A program made the position numbers and the translations under genes. A stretch of DNA of 64,000 nt from Mansonella perstans (lineage: Eukaryota > Nematoda > Chromadorea > Rhabditida > Onchocercidae), in NCBI GenBank assembly GCA_037074765.1, contig JBAMDO010000096.1, positions 1 through 64,000 of the forward strand, in the 5' to 3' direction. The notes under the pieces were generated by a model. It saw nothing but the letters and a program-made list of their open reading frames with translations, had not been told where the DNA came from and searched no databases. Of the stretch, positions 13,101 through 23,696 are shown in pieces. Within the stretch, counting starts at the first letter, position 1. The number at the start of each line of letters is the position of its first letter.

Positions 13101-16100
13101 GGCCATTCAGCATTTCAAGCGAAAAGGTGAAAAAATTCAACGGTTGGTGGTCCATAAACTAACTGACAGTCAAGAAAACAGTTATTTTGAAATGTCGTAC
13201 TCTTATTTTACGAAACAACAACGAACCATTTCTATATCGAATTGTGGTGTGCAACGAAAATGAATTTTCTATGGTAACCGAGGAAGACATTTCAACAATT
13301 GTACGAAGAAAGTTCCAAATTGCTTCCCAAAGCAAAACAACTAGCGCCAAAAAGTCATGACGACCATTTCGTGATCTTACTGCAGCAGCGGTTTTTCTGA
13401 ATCCCCACAAAATCATTACAGCTGCGAAGTATGCTCAGCAAATCAATGACACACCGAAAACTACAACGGTTTTAGTCGGCACTGATCAAAAGAAAGGTTC
13501 AGTTTTCTTCATCATAAGAACGCTAGTACAGTCATCAAATAATTAATGTTATTGCAAGTGGAACGAACTGGGTTGAGCAGTTTTGCCTTATCCGTCATAC
13601 TTATCTAACTTTTTGTCATCGGAATACCATAACTTCAAGCATTGTTACAACTTTTTCCAAGAAAAATGTTTTCCAAGAATCCATCGGACATCGAAGTATG
13701 AGTTTCTATACTACAGAAATAAACAATCCTACTTCCCAGAACGTGTGCTGACTGTCATGATTCTGCTTTCGATCATTTAAAATATGTCTAGACCTACTTG
13801 TAGTTTAAAATTTGTTGTCCGGAAGAGTAACTGTTTCGCACCAACCTAATAGTAGAGACCGATATATCCGTAAAATCGGTATCTGCTATTGCCAAAAAAA
13901 GACTAACGCGTCACGAAACTCACGTTTGACGTACTGCCCTTTCTCCTCATATCTGTAGCTCCATTGGGAGAATGTATCACAGTTGCATGCGCTGCAGTAG
14001 TTTCACAGCAAGCAATCATCGGAGGTGATGGGGATGAAGTCACCGAGGGACTATATGATGTACTGCCACCTGTACAGATTCGAAATTCAAATTAATCAAA
14101 TATAAATTTAAATGGTTCTCTTATATGAATTATAACATCATAAGCTCCAATTTTTAATGTAGAATATATTTATAGCAGATAACAGCTCAAAAGTCATAAA
14201 ATGTCAAAGCCTAATGATATCTATCATCTTTTTCCGAAACCGTAGTGGAATTAAATCATACCATAAAAAATCAAACCATAAAAGAAATTATAAAAGATTT
14301 TAATTTTCCCCGAATCCATGTTACTTAATAAGTTCTAATTCTAATTCCCAATTTCTTGTCTCTTGCATTTCTACCACAAAATTACGAATCAATCATAACA
14401 TTAAAAAGTCAAATACCCAAAGTGATTTACTGCAACAGATTTTTAATTTAACACAGCATTTTATGGATACATATTCCTTTTAATTTATCCGCTTCCCAGT
14501 ATATTAGTGGAATTCAATAAAATTATTATTTTTAATTACTATACCTGGGATCTAAATAATGAAACATACCATTTTCAGAATCTGGTAGAGAGTTTGTACC
14601 CCCTAAACCAGCCAATGCATCTTTCTGTCGATTTGCTAATATACTGAATTGCTGCTTTAGTAATTCACTGAACTGCTGATGCATTTTCTTATCCGCTAAC
14701 CCACCACTAATTTCACTGTTTGCAAATGTACCACGCAATGCTTTTTCTGCTATCTGCGCGAACAAATGATCGTTCGGGAGCTGAAAGACAAAATTTTGTT
14801 AGCAAACAACACAAACGAAGATACTGTCCAAAAACTTCATAAAAAGAAATGGCTCATAAGTCAGAAATATCCAAAATTCAAAACTGAAATAATGCTTAAA
14901 TTATTGTGTGAATTCCAGAAACAATAAACAACTTAAAATGCAGTTCAGCACCAGAAGTTTTGGTGCAGCAAAGAAACCGGAATTACACATTGAACAAAGA
15001 ATTTTCAGAAATTGTTTTAAAAATGTTTTCACATTTTAGCAACCTGAATACTTTTTCATTCGACTTATCTCTGTTTAATTTATAAAAAATACATAAACAA
15101 ACCGCATTTGACTGTGCAGCCATAGCCGCCATCCCCGCAATCATACCTCGCAATTCATCTGTATTTATCGCATTTTGATAATTATAATGTGCGAGCAAAT
15201 GAGCTGGGATGCTTGCATTTGTTGATGCATTATGCGTTCCAGACACGGGCTGCGAATCATGCGTACATTGCGGATGCATGCCTGCCATTGTGACTGCCGC
15301 CATTGATGATGACATTGTAGTTCCTCCTGAGCACCCCATTTTTTCATCCAGATCAACTGCCATGTTATTCATCGATTTTTCAGCACATTCAACTTTTGGC
15401 TGTACAACAGTGGTCGCCTTTTTATTTACTGTTCGTCGTGCAACCTGAAACTTCCCAATGAGCAATACTTCGAGTTGATTCATATGAAAATTGCACATCA
15501 TGTATTGAAGATAGATCGGAAGAAAAGTGACTGGAAGAATGAAAAAAAACATAAATTTAACCAATACTCAAAAAAACTACATATTTATACTAAGAGAATA
15601 AGTGAATTAGTATTGCTTACTCTTCCAACACTTATATCTCTAGCTTCAAACCTTTTTCAAACGACTATTTTGTACTGCTGGTGGTTTTCCCAGAAGAGGT
15701 GTGCGCGTCACAACAGGTGCATCATGCCAATTCAGAAGTGTTTCTGCTACGCGTGTGTGCCCATTCCGGGATGCTTCGATCATACAAGTCATACCATCCT
15801 TAAAAATGGACGTTCAATTATTCAACAGTTTGTGACAATAGTATAAAAAGAACATTTTGTCAAATTCCTTTGCTGTTAGAATCTGCATTTTGAACTAACT
15901 TTAAATACGTGAGATGGGTCAGCTCCGTGATCCAGTAATAATCGTACAATTTCCCAATGGCCATGAGCACATGCTAGGAATAATGCATTGGCATCATTGT
16001 CCGTAGAAATCTCATTTACCTGTAATGATACGCATTCTTATTTAACGTTCTGCTTTCTTATACGACATATAGTTGAAAACAAATTTTGCATATATAAAAC

Positions 16101-19100
16101 AATCATAAGTCCAAATTTTATAAAGTTCGAAATTAAAACAGCTTTCCCTTAAGTCATTTATAAAAATTTATTGTGATTTAGGAAATTCGAGCTAGCTATA
16201 ACCTTAGCTCCTCTCATCAAGAGAAATTGAATCACACTGTAATTCCCATTCTTCGCTGCTTTCATTAAGGCCGTACGCCCATTTTCGGCTTGATGATCCT
16301 GAAAAGAGAAAGCAATATATTAAAAATTTAAAACAAAAGTAATGGAAATAAAACTGCAATCAAAAATTTTATGTTCGAGCAACCATTGTTTGGAAAATTA
16401 GGATATTCAAAAATTTGGTGAAAAATACGGTCATCAACAGAAAACTGAAATGTTAAGACAAAGGTGGACTGATATAACACAAGGTCAAAAGTTTTTTACT
16501 CTGAGAGAGTCCATCCACCTCAAATTTCTGTCCAGAACAGGTTTTGTAGAGAACTCTCAAAAAAAATTTGTTAAGGTAATAATTTGAAATTTTATCCAAA
16601 AAGGGTTTAAAAAACTTACAATATTGGCACCGAATTCGATTAACACAGCACATACATCTAAATGACCATTTTCTGCTGCATAAGTTAACGCCGTATTGCT
16701 ATTTGCTGTTGTTGTAGCGTCGACCTTAATTGAAATTATTTATATATAGCATTCAACTTAATTTCTCAAATTTTCATAAAAAAGACTTCTGATTGAAAAA
16801 CTTACTGTCAAACCAAGTGAATGCATTTCATTGAGGATAAATTTAACGGTATCAAGATGTCCCTCTTGAGCAGCTTCCATTAACGGCGTATTTGCACCAA
16901 TATCGAGCCGCGCACCATTTCGCACTAACACTTCCACAACATCTCTGAAAAGTGGCAAACTGATTTTTCTGCTAGCAAAGTGCTGCAATAAATTCGATTG
17001 CTTTAGATTTTTTTTTCCATGAAGCAAATTAGGCATGGAGCTAAAACCAGAAAATGCTAAATTCTTTTCCTACATTTATGAACAGTGTGACGTAATACTC
17101 TAATATATTATAAAGATTCACGGTTTTTCATCACCTGTGATTCACGAAAATTCGAAAAAGGAAGCATTTTTTTCATAATTAACGAATAAATAAAAAAAAA
17201 AAAACAATTACTTGAAGCCGCCACAAGCTGCTAATGTCAAGGCAGTTTCACCAGTTTCATCAGTTTGTATATTGACTTTTGCACCAAATTTGATCAATAA
17301 CCTAACAACTTCCTATAAATAAAAAATCTATTTAATTAGTTAGCATAGCTAGATTTTGAATGATTTCAAATTTGGTTTACATTAAAACATACCAAATGAC
17401 CTTCTCGACTTGCCTCCATCAAAGGTGTGTAACCCTCATCGTTTACTTCTTCCACAATAGCACCTCTTTCTAATAGCAGACGCACCTGGAAAAGTACAAT
17501 ATAAGGAATTCAATTCTTCCGCTGATCATCGGAAATAAAATTTTTGATCTATTCAACTCCAAATTTCCGAAACCAGCAAAAAGTGGTAAATTGTGTAAAA
17601 GATAAGTCACAAATAAGCTATATTTATCTATAATTTCCAGTATAAAAAAATTTTCAGATTGTAATACACTAAGAAATAATTAACCAAATCAGGATGTCCA
17701 CCGCAAGCAGCTAAAGTTAACGGACTCTCAAATGAGTCTGATGCTAAATTTACTGGAGCACCATTATCTAATAGCAGCTTTGCCACTTCATAATGTCCAT
17801 CCATTGATGCTTCCATAAGAGCAGTATGCAGCTCTTCCTTGTATTTGTTGGCACCTTTTTCCAGCAAGTACTGAACTACATCATAGTGACCTTTGTAAGC
17901 TGCTAATGTCAAAGCTGATTCCTGCAATGTACCACCAATAAAATTGTTTCGTACAAATGAGATACCTACAGCAACAGCTTTTTCAGCAAATTTCAATTAA
18001 GTTCTTTTTTCAAATTAAAATAGTCACAATTAAGAACATCGTGACTCAACTCACAAAAAACAGCGCAATAAATATAGAAAGCATAATAAAGCTCAAATCC
18101 TTATTAAGAATATTTTTAAAACTATTTCTATTTTTAAATAATCGTTTCGATTTAAAAATTTCATATCGCACTCACCAATCCAACTTTTAAGTCACTTTGA
18201 TTACAAGACAACACTTGAAATCCATGCTGAACAAGAAGAGAAACAACATCTAGATAACCTTAAAAATTTTCTTAAATTCACATGCTTCCCGAAATGTTTC
18301 AACGTAAAATTACCGTAAAAATAAAATAAAATATAAATATTATGGAAGTGCAGTAAAATGTATTTCTGCTATTAAAAAAATACACGATGATGACAGAAAA
18401 AAAATCTTTAAAATCTATCAGACATTTACTTCAGTACGTCCGCTCAACGGATGAATGTGAGTGTCAATAATAAAGAGTAGGAAAATTAAAAAATCATACC
18501 AGAACTAGCTGCTTCCATGAGCGCGCAATGTCCATTATCATTTCGTATCGTAGTATCACAGCCATAATCTAACAATAAGCTCGCACACTAAAAGGAAAAT
18601 AACAATTCATACTATATATCGCACGGTACATATCCCATTGCAAACCGTGATTATTAATTCGCATTTCGTCAAATCGCCACATTAGTATCTGTGAAATCAG
18701 TGAGCCAAAGAAATCAGCCAAATTTAAACTTTTATTTTTCAAAATAAAACAAAAAACCCTTGCCTCTACATTACCAGCAGCTGATGCATAAATCAAAGGA
18801 GTGTTCTTGGTTGCACTTACGGCATTCATGTCAGCACCATGCTCCAACAAATGCTTCACAATATCACTATGTCCTGAAACGTAAAAATCGACTCGATCAT
18901 TTCCTTAGACTTTGTTAGTGACTTTATATCTCCGAATATAACCACACATACAATATAATCCAGTCCACAGACTAATTTTTCTTACTAAAAAACGTGGCCC
19001 CTATTCATATAATCTATCCACAGGAATGCAATGCATATAACGTACCTGCGCAACAAGCTTCCATCAATGGTGTACGATCATTATTTGCACTGATGTAATT

Positions 19101-21894
19101 CGGGTTTCCTCGGATTTCAACCAGTTCCTTAGTCAGATCTAAGTACTGCAAGAAAAAAAACAACCAGATAAGCAATATTAAAAAACAATCGAACATTGGC
19201 ATTGTAAAAAAACAAAAAAATCACTTAAAATTTTGACCCTTAAAGAAATCATAACCTCACTCATAAAACATGGCCACAAATATCTATCTATTCCGATTTT
19301 GTAGTTCTACTGGTATTTTTAACCTAATGGTAACTGTAATAAGGATAACCATCCAACCGAATGATCCAAAAATTCATAATACTACTTGCTGATTAAATTG
19401 GCATTATTCTTGTGAATATCAAGTAATTAAAAAACATGTTTGATGCTAGCTATTGCGATTTTCTTTTGAATTAAATGACAAGTATCGTTACCCCAGCAGA
19501 GACAGCGAGGTTTAATAACATATCGCCATTATCTTCCGATTCATCCTCGCTGAGATTCAGCTCCAACGACTCATCATCGGTAGAATCGGGGCCGCCATTC
19601 GTAGTTACAGGATCCTGAGAACTTGCCATTAGACTTTCTATTGTTCGTGTGGGAGGCCGTCGTAACGTAGCAGCGGCAAAGGCAGATAAAGCGGCAGCCG
19701 CAATCTAAAATTCTTAGTAATACATGCAAACAGATCTTATCTCTTTCGCCACTTCCAAAATGAAAGTTTTTATTAGTCCATCATAAGTTTTTGTTAGCGA
19801 AAATCTGCATATTCATGCAATTAACTGATAAATTTCGGAATCCCGAATAAGAATAAAAAGTTTCAACTCTTCGAGCTATATCCAGAAGGTTAAGAAAACA
19901 AACATCAGGGGTTATAAGGCTAGCAGCTGTTAGATCTTCTTTTAGACCAAGTAAATCCTCTTCCAATGACGGGAATTGCCGCAAAGATTCGACAGCATCG
20001 TCCAGTATACCCGAACGAGAAAGGGTTCGCAGCGCCTGAAAAATTACATTTTGAAAAAAAAAGAAGAGCAAAAGAAGAGAGTGGGAAGCAAAAAGACTGG
20101 TAGAAGACTGATTACATTATGCCAGTTACATTTTATTTTGATCTAGACAATTCGCCACTGCGACACTATGTGTATTAAGTCATCTTCTCTATTCCCCCAA
20201 ATCACTAAAATAAATTAAAAAGTTGTTATGAAAACCTCGGCATCTTCAGAGGTGAAAGGTATTTGTTGACTTGGAGACAACTGCGTATTTTGAAGGGCCG
20301 TTGCAATATCATATGCTTTCTCAACTTGAGCATTATCAATACATAAATCTTCCTTTATTCCATCAACACATGCTGTAGCACCAAATTTGGCACAAAATCG
20401 AGGAAATTGCTGGGCAGCACTCATTGTCAGCCACTAGAAAAAAAAAAAAAAAAAATACAATCATCTATTCCCAACAAAAATTAGAGCTAAAAGTTAAAAG
20501 AAATTTTTCAACATCAAGTAACAAAACCATCGAAAATTTGTTTTAGCATTTTGGGATAGCAATGATATGTAAGTACAGGATAATATCTGGCATAATTGAA
20601 GACTACCGCACAATTCACACTTTTAGGTGATGCAAATAGAATAACGAACATGGCATTTATGCTCACAGTCCTAACATAACGATTATTACTCCATTATGGT
20701 CTCATAAGCTGCACATTTAAAATATATCATAAACCTGCTTCAACCTCCTCCCCCTGCCTTCCGATTGCATGTCATCGCTTTTCTATGTGTAACACATCAT
20801 ATCTGAAGAAACCTGCTAAAAGAGTCATTTTGGTTTCCTCCGATGTTACTCTATCTGACATTTAATGGCAATGGGCAAAATGGATAAATGTCTTCTATTG
20901 TAACTAAATCAATCGATTAGGATGATATCTGCTAAGCTATTCAAAAATATAATAGTGACTTTGATAAGAAATTTACTGAAATACTTTTAAAATAACCTTA
21001 TGTAGCGAGGCCGAAGCAGCTATTCCAGCGGAATAGAGCTGTTGAAAAAGCTGCTTTTGTTCTTTTATATCCATATCAGCTACATCCGGCAATAACGGAA
21101 GGAAAGGTTTTAGTTCATCTGTAATATTGAAAGTTTAGTGAACTAGCTTTTTGAACTTATTGATAAGTCAATTATGAGAACAATCCTTATTTTATACAAT
21201 CTACAAGACCATTTTCGCTCGAATGTGCGGTTGAATCATTAGGAATTATCTTACAGAGTAGGAAGATTTCGTGGGATCACTTTGTAGGGTCAATAATTAT
21301 CTTACAGAGTGAGAAGATTTCGTAGGGTCACTTACTCATGATTCGCACACGTCCCGACCTTTTTGAATTCAAAATGCGCATTTTTGACGGAGCACTTGTG
21401 CTTGCAGGTGCCGCTTTCTCACTTTTCTGAAAATAAGTCGAACGAAATAAATTTAGAGTAAAATTATACAAGATATGGCAAAAGCGAGGAAAAAGATGAA
21501 AGAATGCAAAAGATCCTTCATCTTTTCTGGTCTTTTCTGCGCTCCAAAAATTGTACTGGTTCATTCTCACGTTTTCTGAATGAAAAAATTATCACTGTTT
21601 TCAACTGAATCTTCCTATCGGTTCTAGTTTAACTTCATAATTTCGACTTTATGGCCGAATATCAATAAAAAGAAAAGCCTTTCAATCTCATCTCATCTCA
21701 CATAGTAAACTGCTTAGAATTTGATCTTTAAAATCAACTGCATAAATGAGAAATATTTGCAGCTCAGTGAAATCTTAGTGAAACCTCTAAAGATTACCTG
21801 GATGTCTTATAAAGAAATCAAGAAAAAATATTAGACCTTGGATGAGTCTGTTAATCGTACGTTATCCGTGTCCATTAAGGCAAATAAACGCAAC
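880..21894 (-). CDS. MASK: MASK/ANKHD1-family protein (ankyrin repeats + KH domain), whole gene
   Basis: Large scaffold protein with two blocks of ankyrin repeats and one KH RNA-binding domain, orthologous to Drosophila mask and vertebrate ANKHD1/ANKRD17. In those animals it is a co-factor of Yorkie/YAP and acts in receptor tyrosine kinase signalling. I reconstruct 50 exons whose phases agree at every junction, giving 2,388 codons from the ATG at 21,875-21,873 to the TAG at 882-880; human ANKHD1 is about 2,540 residues. Domain order (N-terminal region, ANK block 1, variable linker, ANK block 2, basic coil, KH, low-complexity tail) matches the family exactly. The exon carrying the chosen ATG is preceded by a 3' splice site and is open upstream of the ATG, so it may be an SL acceptor or there may be a further upstream coding exon. 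Intron 25 uses a GC donor. Intron 21 holds a mariner relic. Domain-level entries with exon coordinates follow. Confidence 0.93.
4244..7007 (-). CDS. MASK: MASK exons 38-41, KH domain
   Basis: Exons 6910-7007, 5457-5552, 5151-5338 and 4244-4472. Exon 40 holds most of the KH fold. SSNSIARVIGRAGGNINAIR contains the GxxG loop as GRAG (GRGG in human ANKHD1) and is followed by EATGAYIEVEKQ and an ITLKGSDAA strand. The fold finishes across the splice junction with RQAVEMIHGLID in exon 41. A conserved Trp-containing segment (SDTEWMKAT) precedes the domain, matching the GWKEV motif before the human KH domain. KH domains bind single-stranded RNA or DNA. The intact GxxG loop suggests nucleic-acid binding is kept. 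Confidence 0.94.
4484..4508. repeat. (TA)n microsatellite in MASK intron 40
   Basis: About ten consecutive AT/TA dinucleotides just upstream (plus coordinates) of exon 41. Confidence 0.85.
4882..4914. repeat. Perfect 15-bp hairpin in a MASK intron
   Basis: AAGTCAAAATAAGTA, three bases TCA, then its exact reverse complement. It lies in the intron between exons 40 and 41. Stem 15 bp, loop 3 nt; role unknown. Confidence 0.85.
7085..8762 (-). CDS. MASK: MASK exons 32-37, post-ankyrin helix and charged coil
   Basis: Exons 8679-8762, 8107-8220, 7917-7999, 7760-7826, 7548-7640 and 7085-7247. The first two carry the conserved segment after the last ankyrin repeat: VKYMVRHVTQFPNDADCYRF followed by RCHLCMDIIVAAKDRQAAEA, parallel to the QFPSDIECMRYIATI and CHQCVETIVKAKDQQAAEA segments of ANKHD1. 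Exon 34 is a Lys-rich predicted coil (SKKLSKQRQNEKKKAKRKAK) that may also serve as a nuclear localisation signal. Exons 35-37 are acidic and Ser-rich, as in the family. Confidence 0.92.
8893..11165 (-). CDS. MASK: MASK exons 26-31, second ankyrin-repeat block
   Basis: Exons 11026-11165, 10514-10660, 10230-10385, 9638-9838, 9251-9436 and 8893-9057, about residues 1160-1491. This is the best conserved part of the gene. TESNHDTALTLAATGGH, NVSDYTPLSLAASGGYVDI, AEINSRTGSK, ETNRNTALTLACFQGRADVV, SSRDTALTIAADKGHHKF and DVRNKKGCTALWLSCHGGHL are near copies of the human ANKHD1 block 2 repeats, in the same order. I count about ten repeats, as in the family. Together with the KH domain further on, this fixes the identity. 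Confidence 0.96.
11717..11744 (-). other. GC donor of a GC-AG intron in MASK
   Basis: Exon 25 ends ...AGCGGAG and the intron starts GCAAGTTTT. GCAAGT is the usual consensus of rare GC-AG introns. The nearby GT (GGCAA|GTTTT) would end the exon in phase 2 and break the frame into exon 26, which must be entered in phase 1 to read the ankyrin repeat. Confidence 0.75.
11745..15444 (-). CDS. MASK: MASK exons 19-25, linker between ankyrin blocks
   Basis: Exons 15103-15444, 14570-14780, 13924-14069, 12505-12664, 12206-12316, 11976-12144 and 11745-11863, about residues 741-1159. The linker is low-complexity: Met/Ala/His/Ser-rich in exon 19, a helical Gln/Lys-rich segment in exon 20 (KKMHQQFSELLKQQFSIL) that may correspond to the coiled-coil linker of ANKHD1, Ser/Pro-rich in exon 21, and a run of prolines in exon 22. 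Conservation with vertebrates is weak, so exon edges rest mainly on splice signals and phase. The last exon ends at GGAG followed by GCAAGT. Only this GC donor keeps the reading frame into the second ankyrin block. Confidence 0.8.
12700..12712 (+). repeat. Left terminal inverted repeat of the mariner element
   Basis: ATTAGGTTGGTGC, a perfect 13-base inverted match to 13838-13850. Confidence 0.9.
12701..13849 (+). mobile_element. Decayed mariner (Tc1/mariner) transposon in a MASK intron
   Basis: The element begins TTAGGTTGGTGC (12701-12712) and ends with its exact reverse complement (13838-13849). These terminal repeats are typical of the mariner family, including the cecropia group to which human Hsmar1 belongs. 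Between them, fragments of a mariner transposase can be read on the plus strand in shifting frames: LRNNNEPFLYRIV near 13208-13246, IITAAKYAQQIND near 13412-13450, and SEYHNFKHCYNFFQEKCF near 13617-13675. The first catalytic Asp position reads Asn (VCNEN where the family has TCDEK), and the frame is broken several times, so the copy is dead. At 1,149 bp it is a little shorter than the usual 1.3 kb. The right side has a TA next to the repeat and the left side AA, so the target duplication has decayed. It lies antisense in MASK intron 21. Confidence 0.93.
13838..13850 (-). repeat. Right terminal inverted repeat of the mariner element
   Basis: GCACCAACCTAAT, the reverse complement of 12700-12712, followed by A to give the TA expected at a mariner insertion site. 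Confidence 0.9.
15652..19145 (-). CDS. MASK: MASK exons 7-18, first ankyrin-repeat block
   Basis: Exons 19046-19145, 18758-18873, 18500-18587, 18176-18258, 17685-17921, 17393-17485, 17212-17312, 16806-16944, 16620-16724, 16203-16298, 15900-16019 and 15652-15798, about residues 266-740. Ankyrin signatures recur throughout, such as TPLMEACCAGHSDIVKHLLE, ESALTLAAYKGHYDVVQYLL, SFESPLTLAACGGHPDL and NEGYTPLMEA-like units (here VNDEGYTPLMEASREGHL). Several units are almost identical to human ANKHD1 block 1, including the SFESPLTLAACGGH repeat and the ANTPLMEAAQEGHL repeat. Exon boundaries often coincide with repeat boundaries. Ankyrin blocks are protein-binding solenoids, so this part probably binds partners in the cytoplasm or nucleus. 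Confidence 0.93.
19492..21894 (-). CDS. MASK: MASK exons 1-6, N-terminal region
   Basis: Exons 21837-21894 (ATG at 21875), 21336-21426, 20997-21118, 20236-20433, 19904-20035 and 19492-19704, about 265 residues. The segment is poorly conserved with vertebrates. It has a Ser/Lys/Arg-rich start, a helical stretch containing DIKEQKQLFQQLYSAG, and an acidic patch (residues near DDESLELNLSEDESEDNGD) just before the first ankyrin repeat. The same kind of acidic, disordered N-terminus precedes the repeats in ANKHD1. Phases between these exons agree (0, 1, 0, 0, 0), which supports the model although homology is weak here. Confidence 0.75.
21243..21335. repeat. Tandem duplication abutting the MASK exon 2 donor
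   Basis: The sequence AATTATCTTACAGAGT...GAAGATTTCGT(G/A)GG(A/G)TCACTT occurs twice, from about 21243 and 21294, with few differences over about 40 bases. The second copy runs directly into the exon 2 splice donor (CACTTAC on the plus strand); the first copy reads CACTTTGTA at the equivalent place and has no donor. Confidence 0.8.
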
Positions 21895-22558
21895 CTGAAA
21901 TTATTCAATTAAGATATGGGGAAAATCAAATTGTGATACACGACAAGGAACAGATATAATCGAAAACAATGGATGATTGGCTAACATTTGGTTAACATGT
22001 ATGACTTGGCTAACAAGCCATAGCCAACTGGAAGATATCCAAACTGGTATATGTATAACAGTTTACTCATGAATTACTTGTTTGTGTGAAATAAAATATG
22101 AATGGAAAACATTAAACCGAAAATTTCAAAATTAATGTCAGAATTCAGGGAACCATCTAGCAATTCATTTTGTGCCCTGACCATTCGCATAAACTAGTCT
22201 AGCTATCTATTCCAGAACAAACTTTGTAATTCAATAAAAGTTGTTCATGTAATAAAAAGAAGAGATTCTCCCATCCTGCTATGGTATTGAACAATTTCAG
22301 CAAACATATCCACAGTGTTAGCCTTATAGCCAAAGCCTTATGGCTACCTATTAGACGAAAAACGAAATACGATAGAAATCCTTATAATTCGACTAAGATA
22401 AAGTTATGGTTACTGATGTAGATAAATACGATAGAAATCCTTGTAATTCCAGCTATGAAAAATACTGTTAGCGTGTGTGTCAAGTGATCATGTAAACTAA
22501 CACTGTTAAAGGATAAATAACTGACATCTAATTATTTTCGTAAATACAGCATATGTAA

Positions 22559-22720
22559 ATGTGTACATTTCAAATTACAATATACATAATAATATATATA
22601 AACGTGTGTGAACAAATATATACATACATACAGATATACACATATACGAATGGATATATATACATATACATATATACGAATACACACATACACACACACA
22701 CACACACCCACCTACCCATA
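22559..22720. repeat. TA/CA-rich microsatellite cluster
   Basis: Alternating ATATAC/CATATA repeats that end in a CACACACA run at about 22683-22710. Any open reading across it encodes only Tyr/Ile/Thr/His repeats and is not a gene. Confidence 0.85.
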
Positions 22721-22732
22721 CACCTTAATCAC

Positions 22733-22880
22733 CTAATTCCATCCTGAATTGTTTCTTCACTTTTTGGAAATAATGCTGCAGCACAATGTACCGGTTACGG
22801 TAGTTAAGTGGACCCGCGATAATGAAAAACGAACCGGCATCACTTTCCAGCATTGATTTCTTTGGTTTTACTTTGCGTTT
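22733..22880 (-). CDS. Candidate orphan exon, basic then aromatic
   Basis: A less AT-rich island with an acceptor (AAAATTTAG) at its minus-strand 5' edge, open for 49 codons. It starts KRKVKPKKSMLESDAGSFF and ends at a weak donor GAATTAG|GTGATT, or continues two codons to a TAA. I recognise no family. If a donor within it (CCG|GTACAT, exon edge 22792) is used, the frame joins MASK exon 1 in phase and gives an upstream start at 22853, so this could be the true first coding exon of MASK. Open frames of this length are not rare by chance in such AT-rich DNA, so the call is tentative. Confidence 0.3.
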
Positions 22881-23480
22881 CTAAATTTTTGATTCATTCT
22901 TTGATTTTAGTTCATTCTTGTTACTTACGTTAATTCATTTATGGGTCCGATTGAATTGCATGGATAATGAAAGAGATAATGCAATGGCAACACATAACTG
23001 ACGGACAAATGAAAAAGCAATTACCAGATGTTTTTTGCAAAAAAAAAAAATGAAAAAATTTTTAATGAAGTGTAAAAATAGTTTTTGTTTGAATAGAAAA
23101 TAAAACTAACCATTGGTTAACTTCATATACTAGTAATCTTTTTGTTTTATACTTGGAAAAGAAATGGAACAAATGAATCGAATCACCTTATCATCGTAAT
23201 TAAATTAATTTCTGATAAATATATCAAACCACGTTATCATCGTGATTAAATCAATTTCTCTTGAATTCATCAAAAATGCGAAATAGTAGGAATTTAGAAA
23301 ATTTCTAAATTAGTAAAATCCTGCCTTTAAATTTCGAAATGAATTAATCCATCAAATTTCACGCGCCATATTAGCTGCATGATCGAATTAGTAATAATTT
23401 TATTCAATTATAACCAGAATAAAGAAACAATCATTCGTTTTTCCTGAATTATACAGTTCAGTGAGGAAAGTAAAAATAAT

Positions 23481-23696
23481 TTAAATTTCTGGAACCAGAT
23501 CGAATGAACCAAGAGCCGAGAGATGCTCGATGCTTGTGATTTTTGTCATCTCCATCGATTTCGATAAATCAAATAATTCGATGGTAAACGGGAAAATCGG
23601 AATAGTGTTAATTGGCATTGTGTAATGTATTTCGTAGTACATGTTCTGAACTTCTACGTATAGCCGGAATAATGAATATAGGTAAGCATAATTTAC
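23481..23696 (-). CDS. Candidate orphan terminal exon
   Basis: Read on the minus strand, an acceptor (AATGTTCAG) at 23697 is followed by 71 open codons and a TAA at 23483-23481. The stretch has noticeably more balanced base and codon use than its surroundings; it starts VNYAYLYSLFRLYVEVQ and ends SALGSFDLVPEI. It starts in phase 0. No family recognised and no upstream partner exon proven. A chance open frame of this length is possible in AT-rich DNA, and the plus strand also has a 44-codon open frame here. Confidence 0.3.
   Translation of the reverse strand, partial: VNYAYLYSLFRLYVEVQNMYYEIHYTMPINTIPIFPFTIELFDLSKSMEMTKITSIEHLSALGSFDLVPEI

Noticed and set aside
13027..13780. Several open frames on both strands at 13.0-13.8 kb
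   Set aside because: They are frame-broken pieces (or antisense shadows) of the mariner transposase, not genes.
22559..22747. Tyr/Ile/His-rich open frame
   Set aside because: Pure translation of a TA/CA microsatellite.
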